Shown: positions 17,231 through 26,250, counted from the first letter of the stretch. The stretch: DNA of 64,000 nt from Brevibacterium atlanticum (GCF_011617245.1 NZ_CP050152.1:3028503-3092502), one strand, 5' to 3'. The notes: a model not told the origin generated them from the letters alone. Made by a program: numbers and translations.

Positions 17231-17294
17231 GGGCCCTCGCGACGGCCGCACCGCTCACCCGCTACGCTGCCCGACACCCGCAGAAGGAGGCACC

Positions 17295-18140
17295 ATGACC
17301 CGCTCCGACGTCCTCATCACCGCCGATGAGCTGCTCAGCCGACTGGCATCGAGCACTGCATCGACACCGGCGCCGAGGCTGCTCGACGTCCGCTGGACCC
17401 TGCACAAACCCGATGGCCGGGACGACTTCGCCGCCGGGCACATCCCCGGCGCGATCTACGTCGACCTCGATACCGAGCTCGCTGACCACAGCAGCACCGA
17501 CCCCACGGCCGGGCGGCACCCGCTGCCGAGTCCCGAGGATTTCCAGGAGACCGTGCGCGCATGGGGCATTGGGGCCGACACCGAGGTCGTGGTCTATGAC
17601 GACAATTCCTCGCTCGGGGCGGCCCGGGCCTGGTGGCTGCTGCGGTGGGCCGGGTTGAACGCACGCGTCCTCGACGGTGGGCTGGCCGCCTACCGGGAGG
17701 CCGGCGGTGAGCTCGAGACCGGTGACTCTCGTGTGGTGGAGCCGAGTCCGGTGACGATCTCCCCCGGCTCGCTGCCCGTCATCGACGCCGACGATGCCGC
17801 CGAATGGAACGGAGTCCTGCTCGATGCCCGGGCCGGCGAGCGCTTCCGCGGAGAGACCGAACCACTGGACCCGCAAGCCGGACACATCCCTGGGGCGAAG
17901 AACGCCCCGGCCACCGATAACGTCCCAGCGGGGACGTTCCTGCCCGAACCGGACCTGATCAAGCGCTTCTCAGACCTCGGAGCGCTTGATCAGCCGGTCG
18001 GTGTCTACTGCGGCTCCGGCGTCACCGCCTGTCACAACGCCCTGGCCCTGGCGAGCCTCGGAGTGGAAGCGAGCCTCTACCCCGCCAGTTGGTCGGGCTG
18101 GTCCTCCGACCCCGCCCACCCCGTCGAGACCGGGGTCTGA
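17295..18140 (+). CDS. sulfurtransferase, SseA-type (thiosulfate/3-mercaptopyruvate)
   Basis: 281 residues with two rhodanese domains. The first, inactive one holds LLDVRWTLHKPDGRDDFAAGHIPGA. The second has the catalytic loop C239-G-S-G-V-T-A in GVYCGSGVTACHNALAL, the loop typical of mercaptopyruvate sulfurtransferases. It transfers sulfane sulfur to thiols or cyanide, contributing to cysteine catabolism and redox defence. Strong RBS AGAAGGAGG precedes ATG 17295. It lies 64 nt after the methyltransferase gene, possibly co-transcribed. A palindromic element follows 29 nt after the stop. Confidence 0.93.
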   Translation: MTRSDVLITADELLSRLASSTASTPAPRLLDVRWTLHKPDGRDDFAAGHIPGAIYVDLDTELADHSSTDPTAGRHPLPSPEDFQETVRAWGIGADTEVVVYDDNSSLGAARAWWLLRWAGLNARVLDGGLAAYREAGGELETGDSRVVEPSPVTISPGSLPVIDADDAAEWNGVLLDARAGERFRGETEPLDPQAGHIPGAKNAPATDNVPAGTFLPEPDLIKRFSDLGALDQPVGVYCGSGVTACHNALALASLGVEASLYPASWSGWSSDPAHPVETGV

Positions 18141-18168
18141 AGACCAGAGCTGCTCCCGCGTCCCCCGG

Positions 18169-18228
18169 ATTCTTTGGTCGATCCACCGCGTTCTGGGCGG
18201 GCGGAGCGCGGTGGATCGACCAAAGAAT
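18169..18228. repeat. palindromic element, family 1, copy 2 (perfect)
   Basis: Perfect 22-nt arms (18169-18190 and 18207-18228) around a 16-nt loop. The core TTTGGTCGATCCACCG is shared with the elements at 8038 and 31525. It sits 29 nt after the sulfurtransferase stop and could terminate its transcript, although there is no terminal T run. Confidence 0.85.
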
Positions 18229-18603
18229 GAGGCATCTGCCTAAGCCCTTCGAGGTCTCGTCTCCTCCGTCGTCTTCCGCGAGGGGCTGTCCAGTTGCCCC
18301 GAGCTCGCCCTTGAGTTGCTTCGCGACAGCCTCTGAGGCGCAGTGGTTCGAGGTCCGCGAATGTCACGAAACGTTATTCAGAGCGAGAAACACGCATCGA
18401 CACCACCGCACGACTGGACTCAAACCACACCCCTCTCACCACCGATTATGCCACCACCAACCCTCTGACCTGGATCAATATCGCGAAACAGCACCGAGAA
18501 TCCTTTTGTAACAATAACGTGACATAAGATCACAACTTCGTTACAGTGGTGGTTATCGTTTCATCCAGACAGGCAATGATCAGACAGGCAATGAGAGGAA
18601 ACC
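18229..18603 (+). promoter_or_regulatory. long 5' region of the NlpC/P60 gene
   Basis: About 375 nt without a supported gene. The last 100 nt are unusually A/T-rich for this genome (TTTTGTAACAATAACG at about 18505, CATAAGAT, CGTTACAG), consistent with promoter and operator sequence. A 14-nt direct repeat, CAGACAGGCAATGA, appears twice in tandem just before the start (about 18568-18597); the second copy runs into the RBS GAGAGGAAA. I found no c-di-AMP (ydaO) riboswitch consensus. Confidence 0.45.
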
Positions 18604-19500
18604 GTGGCACCTAAGCAACACGGCCGCCGCGCCGCCGCTACCAAGGCCAAGACACCGCTGACCGAGCTGAGCGAAATGCTCGCTGCGAACTCCGGAGCAT
18701 TCGGCCGCCGGGCTGCAGTCGTGGCCGCCAGTGGCGGTCTGCTCACCGCAGCAGTCCTTCCCGCCGCGGGCCAGGGAACCGATGACCAGGCCTCGGTCTC
18801 GGCCGAGACCGAGAAGCAAGCACCGGTCGAGTTCAAGAATCAGGCACCGACCGTCGACGTCGACAGCGAATCGAAGTCCGGCGATCAGGCGGCTGCGGTC
18901 ACCGTCGACACTGGCGGCGTCACCGCCGAGGCGGCTCCCAAGCCGAAGCCCAAGCCCAAGCCGGCACCTGCCTCGCAGACTGACGACAAGACCTCCGACG
19001 ACTCGAAGTCGACAGAGAAGACTGCCGACGAGCCGAAGGAGTCGGCCGCTCCCAAGAAGTCATCCGACGATGACGCTCCCTCGGATTCAGGCAAGGACAA
19101 GAGCAAGGACGACGGAGCGGACTCCGGTTCCGGAGACGTCAAGGTTCCCGACGGGTCGAAGGCCGAGCAGGTCATCGCCATCGCGAAGCAGTACGTCGGC
19201 ACTCCATACGTCTCCGGCGGCACCTCGCCCAGCGGATGGGACTGCTCCGGCTACACCTCGTACGTCTACGGCAAGGTCGGCGTGAATCTGCCGCGCACGT
19301 CTTCGGCACAGAAGGGCGCAGGGCAGACCGTCTCGGCCTCCGAGGCGAAGGCCGGCGACATCATCTGGACACAGGGCCATGTCGGCATCTACGCGGGCGA
19401 CGGCATGATGTACGACGCAGGCAACTCGAGCGTGGATACCAGCTACCGCAGCGTCGATTGGATGACCGCGCAGGGCGCTCAGTTCATCCGCGTGCTCTGA
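18604..19500 (+). CDS. secreted NlpC/P60 peptidoglycan endopeptidase
   Basis: 298 residues. The N-terminus has a basic/Ala segment then a hydrophobic stretch (about 40-58) ending AAGQG, a likely signal peptide. A low-complexity linker rich in Pro-Lys, Asp and Ser spans about 100-185. The C-terminal domain (about 190-298) carries the NlpC/P60 triad: Cys214 in GWDCSGYTSYV, His259 in GHVGIYAG, and a third polar residue after MMYDAG. It cleaves D-Glu-mDAP type bonds in wall peptides. Start GTG at 18604 follows GAGAGGAAA. Expression is likely controlled by the A/T-rich upstream region. Confidence 0.92.
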   Translation: MAPKQHGRRAAATKAKTPLTELSEMLAANSGAFGRRAAVVAASGGLLTAAVLPAAGQGTDDQASVSAETEKQAPVEFKNQAPTVDVDSESKSGDQAAAVTVDTGGVTAEAAPKPKPKPKPAPASQTDDKTSDDSKSTEKTADEPKESAAPKKSSDDDAPSDSGKDKSKDDGADSGSGDVKVPDGSKAEQVIAIAKQYVGTPYVSGGTSPSGWDCSGYTSYVYGKVGVNLPRTSSAQKGAGQTVSASEAKAGDIIWTQGHVGIYAGDGMMYDAGNSSVDTSYRSVDWMTAQGAQFIRVL

Positions 19501-19516
19501 TCGGACTCGGGCAGAA

Positions 19517-19550
19517 CCCCTCGCCGGCACTCTCGCCGGCGAGGGGTTTT
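19517..19550 (+). terminator. rho-independent terminator after NlpC/P60 gene
   Basis: Perfect 11-nt stem CCCCTCGCCGG (19517-19527) with 19536-19546, an 8-nt loop, then TTTTCT. It sits 17 nt after the stop of the plus-strand gene and ends 7 nt from the convergent GH3 stop. Confidence 0.9.
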
Positions 19551-19556
19551 CTCTGC

Positions 19557-21203
19557 TCACCCGCAGTCGGGGGCTTTGTCGCTGCCCTCGTACTCAGCGG
19601 GCAGCTGGCCTGATGCCTTGAAATCGCCCTTGAGCCATTTCGCCACGGCTTTCAGAGCGTAGGGATTCGAGTCGTAGGCGGTCACCGCCGACTTCGCCGA
19701 GGTGCTGCGCATCGTCCACGGGGCAGCGGTGCCGACGGCGACATCCGCCGAGGTCGAGGGGCTCAGGCTCACGGAGGTTCCGCCCGATCCGACGCTCAAC
19801 CCGACGTCCTCGGCCGCCTTCGTCAGCTCCGCTTTCTCCTTGTCGCTGCCGCCGACGATCGAGATCGAATCGGTGCCGTCGAAGGAGCATTCGCCCTTGA
19901 GCACGGTCAGGGACTTCTCGGCCACCTCGGTGAGGGTCTTCTTCGCGTCGGAACCGTTCCCGGATCCCCCCGATTCTGTCCCGGCCTTCACGCTCTTCTG
20001 CGCTTCGGCGGTAGCCAGCTGCATGGCGACGACGCGTTCGGACTTCTCCTCGAGGTCCTTCTTCTTCAGCGTCCCATCGCTCATCGCCTTGACGATCGCC
20101 TTCTGCGCGGCGCCCGAATCCGGGGGCATGAGCGCGAGGTCCGCGCCGGCCGCGAGCGCCTTGACAGTCTCCCCGCCCTTGAGGTTCTGCGGCACGGCCT
20201 TCATGTTCAGAGCGTCGGTGATGATCACGCCGTCGAAGTCGAGCTTGTCCCGCAGCGCCGAATACGCCTTCTCGTTGAGCGTGGCCGGGGTGGTTGTCGC
20301 ATCGGGCAGGCCGATGTGACCCATCATCACCATCGGCACGCCTGCCTTGACTGCGGACTTGAATGGCCGCAGGTCCGTGTCTTCGAGCTCGTTGATCGAC
20401 TTCTCCGACACGGGCAGGCTCTCATGCGAATCCACGCCGAGGCGGCCGTGGCCGGGGAAATGCTTCGCCGAGCTGCCGACTCCGCCGGCTTCGTACCCGT
20501 CGACGGCGTCAGCGACCACCTCGGCCGCGTCCTTGTGGTCAGTGCCGGCCGAGCGGACGTTGATCGCTTTGTCCTTCGGCCCCACGGTGACGTCGGAGTC
20601 GGGCGCGAAGTCGATGGTGAATCCGAGGTCGGTGAGGTTCTGCCCCTGCACCGTCGTCGCCTCGGTGATGAGATCGGAGTCATCGGTGGCGGCCAGGGCC
20701 ATGAGCGGTGGGAACGGCAGTGCCGCCGAGCTCAGCCGGGACACTGGGCCGCCCTCCTGGTCGACGCCGATCGACACGGGCTGGCCCTTGGTGCGAGCCC
20801 CCGAGATCTGCTTCGTCAGTTCTGTGACCTGCTTCGACGTCGGATTCTCCGACAGGTTGTACCCCATGACGATGACCCCGCCGAGGTGGTTCTGCTTGAT
20901 CATGTCCACCGGAGTCTGCGTGTCCGTGCCGTTCCAGGTGCCGATGATGAGAGAACCGGCGAGTTCGTCGTCGGAGAAGCCGTCGACGATCTCGGCGGCC
21001 TCGTCCTGGTAATCGGACGGATCCGCGTCTGCGGGATCATCGAGATCCGTCTCGGTCTCCGGCGCGGCCTGCGCGGCGGAACCGGAGTCTGCGGTCGGTT
21101 TCGCATCGCTCGTCTCTGCATCGGACGACGAGGTCCCGCCGGAACAGCCGACGAGCGCGAGAGTCGTGGTCAGGGCCAGAATGCTCAGGCGAGAACGCAA
21201 CAT
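19557..21203 (-). CDS. glycoside hydrolase family 3 lipoprotein (beta-N-acetylhexosaminidase-like)
   Basis: 548 residues. Signal peptide with lipobox LVGC and lipidated Cys at about 20, then an acidic Ser/Asp/Ala linker to about residue 70. The GH3 catalytic domain follows: DQEGGPVSRLS, KHFPGHGRLGVDSH (the NagZ-type Lys-His/Asp-His catalytic loop) and ITDALNMKAV with the nucleophile Asp. The family removes GlcNAc from muropeptides or chitin fragments; as an exported lipoprotein it may act in wall turnover. ATG at 21203 has TAGCAT 6 nt upstream and GGAGA overlapping. It is convergent with the NlpC/P60 gene. Confidence 0.92.
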   Translation of the reverse strand: MLRSRLSILALTTTLALVGCSGGTSSSDAETSDAKPTADSGSAAQAAPETETDLDDPADADPSDYQDEAAEIVDGFSDDELAGSLIIGTWNGTDTQTPVDMIKQNHLGGVIVMGYNLSENPTSKQVTELTKQISGARTKGQPVSIGVDQEGGPVSRLSSAALPFPPLMALAATDDSDLITEATTVQGQNLTDLGFTIDFAPDSDVTVGPKDKAINVRSAGTDHKDAAEVVADAVDGYEAGGVGSSAKHFPGHGRLGVDSHESLPVSEKSINELEDTDLRPFKSAVKAGVPMVMMGHIGLPDATTTPATLNEKAYSALRDKLDFDGVIITDALNMKAVPQNLKGGETVKALAAGADLALMPPDSGAAQKAIVKAMSDGTLKKKDLEEKSERVVAMQLATAEAQKSVKAGTESGGSGNGSDAKKTLTEVAEKSLTVLKGECSFDGTDSISIVGGSDKEKAELTKAAEDVGLSVGSGGTSVSLSPSTSADVAVGTAAPWTMRSTSAKSAVTAYDSNPYALKAVAKWLKGDFKASGQLPAEYEGSDKAPDCG

Positions 21204-21322
21204 GTCTCCATGCTAGACGCTGAACCTGACTCGGCGCCCAATCGACTGATCACGAGGACAGGCCCATCACCGGGCAGCGCCGACCTGTTCGGACCGACCC
21301 CCTCAGCGTTCTCGAGCCTGGA

Positions 21323-22891
21323 TCACAGCGCTTCGCCGGCGGCCAGGCGCCGGACAGTCTCCTTCGCACCGCGTTCGTGCAGTGATGTCAGTGCCGCGAG
21401 GTACGGTTCGGTGAAGCGCGGGTCTTCGGCCAGATCCCCGAAGAACTGCTTCTGCCGAATGAAGGCGAGCGGGTCAGTATCCTGTGTGCCCGCGACCGCC
21501 TGAAGCTTCTCGGCGTAGCGGTCGACGATGGTGAACCGACCGCCGGTCTCATCGTGCCCTTCGGCGTAGCGGGCCCAGGAGGCACAGATCGCCGCTGCCA
21601 CTTCGACGGGGTGACCGGAGGCGAGGTTGTCTCTGACGACCGGCAGGAGCCATTTGGGGATGCGGTCGGAAGACTCCGCGCCCAGGCGGGCCAGGGTGTC
21701 CCGGATCTCCGGGTTGCTGAACCGCTCGATGAGCGTGTCCTTGTACTCCTCGAGGTCGATACCGGGCAGGGGTGCCAGGCTCGGGGTGCCCTCGTCGTCC
21801 ATGTACCGGCGCAGGTAGGTCGCGATGTCCGGATTCTCCATCGCCTCATGCGCGTAGGTGTATCCGGCGAGCAGCCCGAAGTACGCCAGCCCCTGGTGTC
21901 CGGAGTTGAGCAGCCGCAGCTTCATGTGCTCATAGGGCCGCACATCGGTCACGACCTGCACCCGGGCCCGTTCGTACGGCGGGCGACCGTCGGTGAAGGC
22001 GTCTTCGAGCACCCATTGGAAGAAGGGTTCGGCCACGACCGGCCAGGCGTCGACGACACCGGTCTCGTTGAGCAGATCGGCTCGGTCATCATCGGTGGTG
22101 GCCGGGGTGATGCGGTCGACCATCGAATTCGGGAAGGCGACGTTCGTCTCGATCCAGTCAGCCAACTCGTCATCGACGAGGCGGGCGAAGGCGGTGAACA
22201 TCTTCGCGGCGACCTCACCGTTCTCCGAGATGTTGTCACACGACTGCACCGTGAACGCCGGTGTCCCGGCCTCCCGTCGCTGCCGCAGAGCAGCCACGAC
22301 ATACCCGAAGACGGTCGCCGGCAGTGCACCGGCGCGCAGTGCTTCGACGTCTGCGGCGATCGCTGGCTCGTCGGTGATGAAATCCCCGGTGACGGGGTTG
22401 ACGTTGTAGCCGCCCTCGGTGACGGTGAGCGAGACGATTCGGATCGTCGGATCGGTCAGCAGGTCGAGGAGGCCGGCAGGATCGTCTGGGCCGAACCGGT
22501 AGTCGATGATCGACCCGATGACCCGCCGCTCCTTGGCCCCGTCCGGGTGTTTGAGGGTGAGCGTGTAGAGGTGATCCTGGCCGGCCAGAGCATCACGCAT
22601 CCCGACATCATGGGGCAGCACTCCGGCGCCGACGATCCCCCAGTCGGCGGCCAGACCCGCCTCCATGAGGTCATCGAGGACCATCGCCATATGTGCTCGG
22701 TGGAATCCCCCGACGCCGAAGTGGACGATGCCCGGCCGCACGGCCGACCGATCATAGGTGGGCACGGCGATGCCGCGGTCGGCCGCCTCGGCGAGATTCT
22801 GCGCGGACAGGGCGAGGTTCTGCGCGGACAGGGCCACGGTGGGGCCGCCTCGGCGGGGATCGGAGTTTCCGGCAGTGGTCGATGCGGTCAT
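21323..22891 (-). CDS. mannitol/arabitol dehydrogenase family oxidoreductase
   Basis: 522 residues. Long-chain mannitol dehydrogenase fold: NAD-binding IVHFGVGGFHRAHMA near residue 55, SLTVTEGGYN, and the catalytic Lys-Asn-His signature KLRLLNSGH at about 320. It oxidises a polyol (mannitol, arabitol or sorbitol) to the ketose. The start ATG at 22891 overlaps the permease stop (ATGA). The N-terminal residues contain a duplicated ALSAQNL unit from a 21-nt tandem repeat. Last gene of the import operon. Co-regulation with a xylulokinase and the absence of a fructokinase favour D-arabitol to D-xylulose, which is inference. Confidence 0.93.
   Translation of the reverse strand: MTASTTAGNSDPRRGGPTVALSAQNLALSAQNLAEAADRGIAVPTYDRSAVRPGIVHFGVGGFHRAHMAMVLDDLMEAGLAADWGIVGAGVLPHDVGMRDALAGQDHLYTLTLKHPDGAKERRVIGSIIDYRFGPDDPAGLLDLLTDPTIRIVSLTVTEGGYNVNPVTGDFITDEPAIAADVEALRAGALPATVFGYVVAALRQRREAGTPAFTVQSCDNISENGEVAAKMFTAFARLVDDELADWIETNVAFPNSMVDRITPATTDDDRADLLNETGVVDAWPVVAEPFFQWVLEDAFTDGRPPYERARVQVVTDVRPYEHMKLRLLNSGHQGLAYFGLLAGYTYAHEAMENPDIATYLRRYMDDEGTPSLAPLPGIDLEEYKDTLIERFSNPEIRDTLARLGAESSDRIPKWLLPVVRDNLASGHPVEVAAAICASWARYAEGHDETGGRFTIVDRYAEKLQAVAGTQDTDPLAFIRQKQFFGDLAEDPRFTEPYLAALTSLHERGAKETVRRLAAGEAL
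22791..22832 (-). repeat. 21-nt in-frame tandem duplication in the polyol dehydrogenase
   Basis: Two 21-nt units (22791-22811, 22812-22832) differing at one base encode a doubled seven-residue LAQNLAS-like segment near the N-terminus. This appears to be a recent duplication outside the conserved domain. Confidence 0.8.
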
Positions 22892-23847
22892 TTGACGGCT
22901 CCCATGGACAGGCCCTGGACGAGTTTGTCCTGGGCGGCGATTCCGGCGACGAGCACCGGCACGGAGATGATGAGCGAGGCCGCGCACACCTGGGACAGGA
23001 ACAGCCCCTGGGAGGTGACGAAGCTCGTGAGGAACACCGGCGCCGTCGACGCTGCGGTCGAGGTGAGCACGGTGGCGAAGAGGAGTTCGTTCCACGAGAA
23101 GATGAAGCAGATGAGCGCGGTGGCGGCCAGTCCCGGCGCGGTCAGCGGCAGCAGGATCTGCACGAACACACGCGGCAGCCTCGCCCCGTCGAGTTCGGCG
23201 GCTTCGAGGACCTCGATGGGCACCTCGGCGAGGAAGGAGCGCATCATCCACACCGCGATCGGCATGTTCATCGCCGAGTAGATGATGATGAGCAGCAGCC
23301 AGGTGTCGAGGATGCCGGTTGATTTCGCAACGAGGTAGACGGGCAGGAGGCCCGCGACCATCGGCAGCATCTTCGTCGACAGCAGGAAGAAGAGCACATC
23401 GGACCAGCGTTCGATGCGGCGGATGGCCAGGGAGTACGCGGCCATCGTCGAGAGCACGAGGACGATGAGGGTCGAGACGATCGCGGCCACGGCGGAGTTG
23501 ATGAGGAACGGCCACGGGTTCGCGCCGTTGCCGCCGCCGAAGAAGTTCACATACGAGTCGAGGGTCAGCGGGGCGAAGAAGCTCGGCGGGTTCGTCGAGG
23601 CGTCGGTCTCGGTGTGGAGGCTGGTCAGCAGCATCCACAGCAGCGGCGAGACGAACAGCAGCCCGACGAGCCAGGCCAGCAGGCCGAGCAGGATCTTTCC
23701 GGTCCGTCCTTGGCCGGGCCGCCTCGGTGCGTTCGCCTTCCGCCGAGGCGGCCCGCCGGAACCGGGTGAGCCGGGTTCGGTCGGGGTGGGGGTGATGCCG
23801 GGTTCGGGGCGGGTGCTCAGGGTCGCCTGTGTCTCGGGGGCGCTCAT
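22888..23847 (-). CDS. polyol/sugar ABC transporter permease (MalG/MtlG-like)
   Basis: 319 residues. A Pro-rich cytoplasmic N-terminus (about 1-50) precedes six membrane segments. The cytoplasmic loop that docks the ATPase is visible as EAAELDGARLPRVFVQILLP. It is paired with the permease upstream, its start overlapping that stop (ATGA). Together with the binding protein and the distant ATPase at 29019 it forms a CUT1-type importer. The longer frame upstream of 23847 only re-reads the preceding gene. Confidence 0.93.
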   Translation of the reverse strand: MSAPETQATLSTRPEPGITPTPTEPGSPGSGGPPRRKANAPRRPGQGRTGKILLGLLAWLVGLLFVSPLLWMLLTSLHTETDASTNPPSFFAPLTLDSYVNFFGGGNGANPWPFLINSAVAAIVSTLIVLVLSTMAAYSLAIRRIERWSDVLFFLLSTKMLPMVAGLLPVYLVAKSTGILDTWLLLIIIYSAMNMPIAVWMMRSFLAEVPIEVLEAAELDGARLPRVFVQILLPLTAPGLAATALICFIFSWNELLFATVLTSTAASTAPVFLTSFVTSQGLFLSQVCAASLIISVPVLVAGIAAQDKLVQGLSMGAVK

Positions 23848-24794
23848 GAGTTCTCCTCCTTGAGCAGGGTGGATGCGGTGCGCAGGGCGAAGGTCGCAAT
23901 GATCAGCGAGGCGATGACGACGATGACGCCGACGGCCGAGGAGACTCCGTAGTCCTGGGCGACGAAGAACTCCTGGTAGATGACGTAGGGCAGGGTGGCG
24001 GTGCCCAGTCCGCCGGAGGTCATGGTGAAGACCATGTCGAAGTTCTGGACGATGTAGATCGTGCCGAGCAGGGCGGCGAGTTCGATGTAGCGGCGCAGGT
24101 GCGGCAGGGTGATGAAGCGGAAGGTCTGCCAGGGTCCGGCGCCGTCGACGAGGGCCGCCTCGTAGACGTCCATCGGCCGTGACTGGAGTCCGGCGAGCAT
24201 GATGAGCATCATGAACGGCGTCCACTGCCACACGAGCACGAGCCCGATGCCCAGCAGCGGCGAGGACGACATGAGGTCCGGCTGCGGGGCGTTGTCACCG
24301 AAGACCACGGTCAGCAGTCCGTTGAGCAGACCGTACGAGGGGTTGAAGATCGCGTGCTTGAACAGCAGCGCCGCGGCCACGGGCACGACGAGGAACGGGG
24401 TGATCATCAGGGTGCGGACGAATCCCCGGCCGATGAACTTCCGGTCGAGCAGCAGGGCGATGCCCAGACCCAACAGCGCCGAGGCGAGCACCACCCCGAC
24501 GGTGAGCCCGACGGTGACGAACACGGCGCGCAGCAGGTTCGCATCGGTGAACACGGTGACGTAGTTCTGGAGCGTGCCGAAGGCGATGTCATCGGGATAG
24601 GCCGCGTTCCAGTTCATGAACGAGATGATGATGGTGATCGCGAACGGGATCTGGGTGACGATGATGACGAAGATCAGCGCCGGGAGCATGGGCGCGCGTT
24701 TGAGCCATCGGTCCTTGGCTGGAGTCTTCGGCGGCGTGATCGGTCTCGATGTACGCTCGGCGGCGGGTGCTGACACGTCGAACATCCTTCGCAT
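23844..24794 (-). CDS. polyol/sugar ABC transporter permease (MalF/MtlF-like)
   Basis: About 316 residues from ATG 24794. Six membrane segments and the EAA loop YEAALVDGAGPWQTFRFITLP near residue 215 identify a CUT1 permease. Two closely spaced ATGs (24794 and 24785) are possible and neither has a good Shine-Dalgarno; a TTG at 24875 would add a Pro/Arg-rich leader that looks non-coding. It lies about 97 nt downstream of the binding-protein gene, separated from it by a strong hairpin. Confidence 0.9.
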   Translation of the reverse strand: MRRMFDVSAPAAERTSRPITPPKTPAKDRWLKRAPMLPALIFVIIVTQIPFAITIIISFMNWNAAYPDDIAFGTLQNYVTVFTDANLLRAVFVTVGLTVGVVLASALLGLGIALLLDRKFIGRGFVRTLMITPFLVVPVAAALLFKHAIFNPSYGLLNGLLTVVFGDNAPQPDLMSSSPLLGIGLVLVWQWTPFMMLIMLAGLQSRPMDVYEAALVDGAGPWQTFRFITLPHLRRYIELAALLGTIYIVQNFDMVFTMTSGGLGTATLPYVIYQEFFVAQDYGVSSAVGVIVVIASLIIATFALRTASTLLKEENS

Positions 24795-24832
24795 TGTGGG
24801 GCGGTGGTGGGGCTGGGTCGGGTGGGGCCGGC

Positions 24833-24864
24833 GCCTCGGGGCGGGGGTCGCTCCGCCCCGAGGC
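24833..24864 (-). terminator. intercistronic hairpin between binding protein and permease genes
   Basis: 11-nt arms GCCTCGGGGCG (24833-24843) and its complement at 24854-24864, with a 10-nt loop. A second small palindrome (24880-24895, GTGACCG-CA-CGGTCAC) overlaps the binding-protein stop region. Such stems usually keep the solute-binding protein more abundant than the permeases. Confidence 0.7.
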
Positions 24865-24891
24865 TGCGCAGTCAACGCTGTGACCGCACGG

Positions 24892-26250
24892 TCACTTCTT
24901 GTATTTGTCTCCGACCTTCTCGGCTTCCTTCTGACCCTTCTCCAGCGCCTTGTCCGCGGTGGTGCGTCCGGCGATGGCGGAGCTGACGTCTTCGGAGATG
25001 CCTGTGGCGAGATCGGCGAACTCCGGGATCGTCACGAACTGCACGCCGAGGGTCGGCCGCGGCTGCGTGCCCGGGTTCTCCGGATCGGCCGAGTTGATGG
25101 CGTCCTCGGTCTGCTTGTAGAAGGGTTTCGCGGCCTTCTGGTAGTCCGCGTTCTCATAGGTCGAGGTCCGTTTGCCGGCCGGAACGTGCTGCCAGCCGAG
25201 TTCTTCGGCCACCGTCTCTTCGTAGTCCTTCGACGAGGCCCACGCGACGAACTGCTTCGCGGCGTCCTGGTTCTTGCCCGCGGCCTGGATGCCCCAGGCC
25301 CAGGTGTAGAGCCACGAGCTCGAGTCCGTCTTCTTCACCGGGGCGGCGACATAGCCGATCTTGCCCTTGACCGGGGAGTCGTCGGCCTCGAGGGTGCCGG
25401 TGGCGGCCGTCGAGTCGTACCACATGGCGACTTTGCCCTGCTGCAGGTTCGTCAGGCATTCGGTGTACCCGGCCTGCGGGGCACCGGATTCGCCGTGGTC
25501 CTTGATGAGGTCGACGTAGAAGTTCGTCGCTTCTTTGAACTCCTTCGAATCCACCTGGGCGTTCCAGTCCTTGTCGTACCAGGTTCCGCCGAAGGTGTTG
25601 ACCACGGTCGTCAGCGGAGCGAACATCTCGCCCCAGCCGGGCAGACCGCGCAGGCAGATGCCCTTCGTGCCCTTCTCGGCCCCGTCGACCTTCGCCGCGA
25701 GCTTCGCGACCTCGTCCCAGGTCGGGTTCTCCGGCATCTCGACTCCGGCCTTGTCGAAGATGTCCGTGCGGTACATGAGGAACGAGCCCTCACCATAGAA
25801 GGGCTCACCGTAGATCGTGTCATCGACGCTCAGCGATTCGGCCATGGGAGTGAGGATGTCGTCCTGATCGAAGCCGTCAGCGTCGGCGACACCCTCGTCC
25901 ATCGGGGTCAGCCACTTGTTGTTCGCATAGGTCGGGACTTCGTAGTTCGACATCGACGCGACGTCGTAGTTGCCGGCTTGGGCGGCGAACTCCTGTCCGA
26001 TCTTCGCCCGCACCTCGTTCTCCGGCAGCACGGTGTAGTTGACCTTGATGCCGGTGTCCTTCGTGAAGTGGTCGGCCGTGAGCTTCTGTAGGTCCTGCAT
26101 CTGCGGGTTGTTGACCATGAGGACATTGACCTCATCGCCTCCCCCACCGCTGGAGCTGCCGCCGGCCCCGCCGCACCCGGAGAGTGCGAGTGCTCCGACC
26201 ATGCCGATGGCCGCCCAGGTGGCGCCTCGGCCGGTGATCCTGTGTTTCAT
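24892..26250 (-). CDS. polyol/sugar ABC transporter substrate-binding lipoprotein
   Basis: 452 residues. The signal peptide ends in lipobox LSGC with Cys at 26, followed by a Gly/Ser linker and an extracellular solute-binding family 1 fold (NVLMVNNPQMQDLQKL, YDVASMSNYEVPTYA, YGEGSFLMYRTDIF, GKVAMWYDST). Relatives bind mannitol, sorbitol or other polyols. ATG at 26250 is chosen over upstream frames because GGGAAGG lies 7 nt before it and the signal peptide begins there. First gene of the leftward operon and divergent from the SorC-type regulator. Confidence 0.93.
   Translation of the reverse strand: MKHRITGRGATWAAIGMVGALALSGCGGAGGSSSGGGGDEVNVLMVNNPQMQDLQKLTADHFTKDTGIKVNYTVLPENEVRAKIGQEFAAQAGNYDVASMSNYEVPTYANNKWLTPMDEGVADADGFDQDDILTPMAESLSVDDTIYGEPFYGEGSFLMYRTDIFDKAGVEMPENPTWDEVAKLAAKVDGAEKGTKGICLRGLPGWGEMFAPLTTVVNTFGGTWYDKDWNAQVDSKEFKEATNFYVDLIKDHGESGAPQAGYTECLTNLQQGKVAMWYDSTAATGTLEADDSPVKGKIGYVAAPVKKTDSSSWLYTWAWGIQAAGKNQDAAKQFVAWASSKDYEETVAEELGWQHVPAGKRTSTYENADYQKAAKPFYKQTEDAINSADPENPGTQPRPTLGVQFVTIPEFADLATGISEDVSSAIAGRTTADKALEKGQKEAEKVGDKYKK

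Noticed and set aside
15797-17251. Upstream extension of the rsmA frame to about 800 codons, antisense to the THUMP-like methyltransferase
   Set aside because: RsmA begins at its normal N-terminus near 15796; the extension shows no conserved motif and overlaps a well-supported gene.
18515-18532. CRP/GlxR site (GTGA...TCAC) before the NlpC/P60 gene
   Set aside because: Half-site spacing is seven bases instead of six, and the outer bases do not match.
18229-18603. c-di-AMP (ydaO) riboswitch upstream of the NlpC/P60 gene
   Set aside because: Expected from related genes, but the conserved riboswitch core sequences could not be found.
24795-24875. Longer N-terminus of the MalF-like permease from TTG 24875
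   Set aside because: Pro/Arg-rich, no ribosome site, and it would span the intercistronic hairpin.
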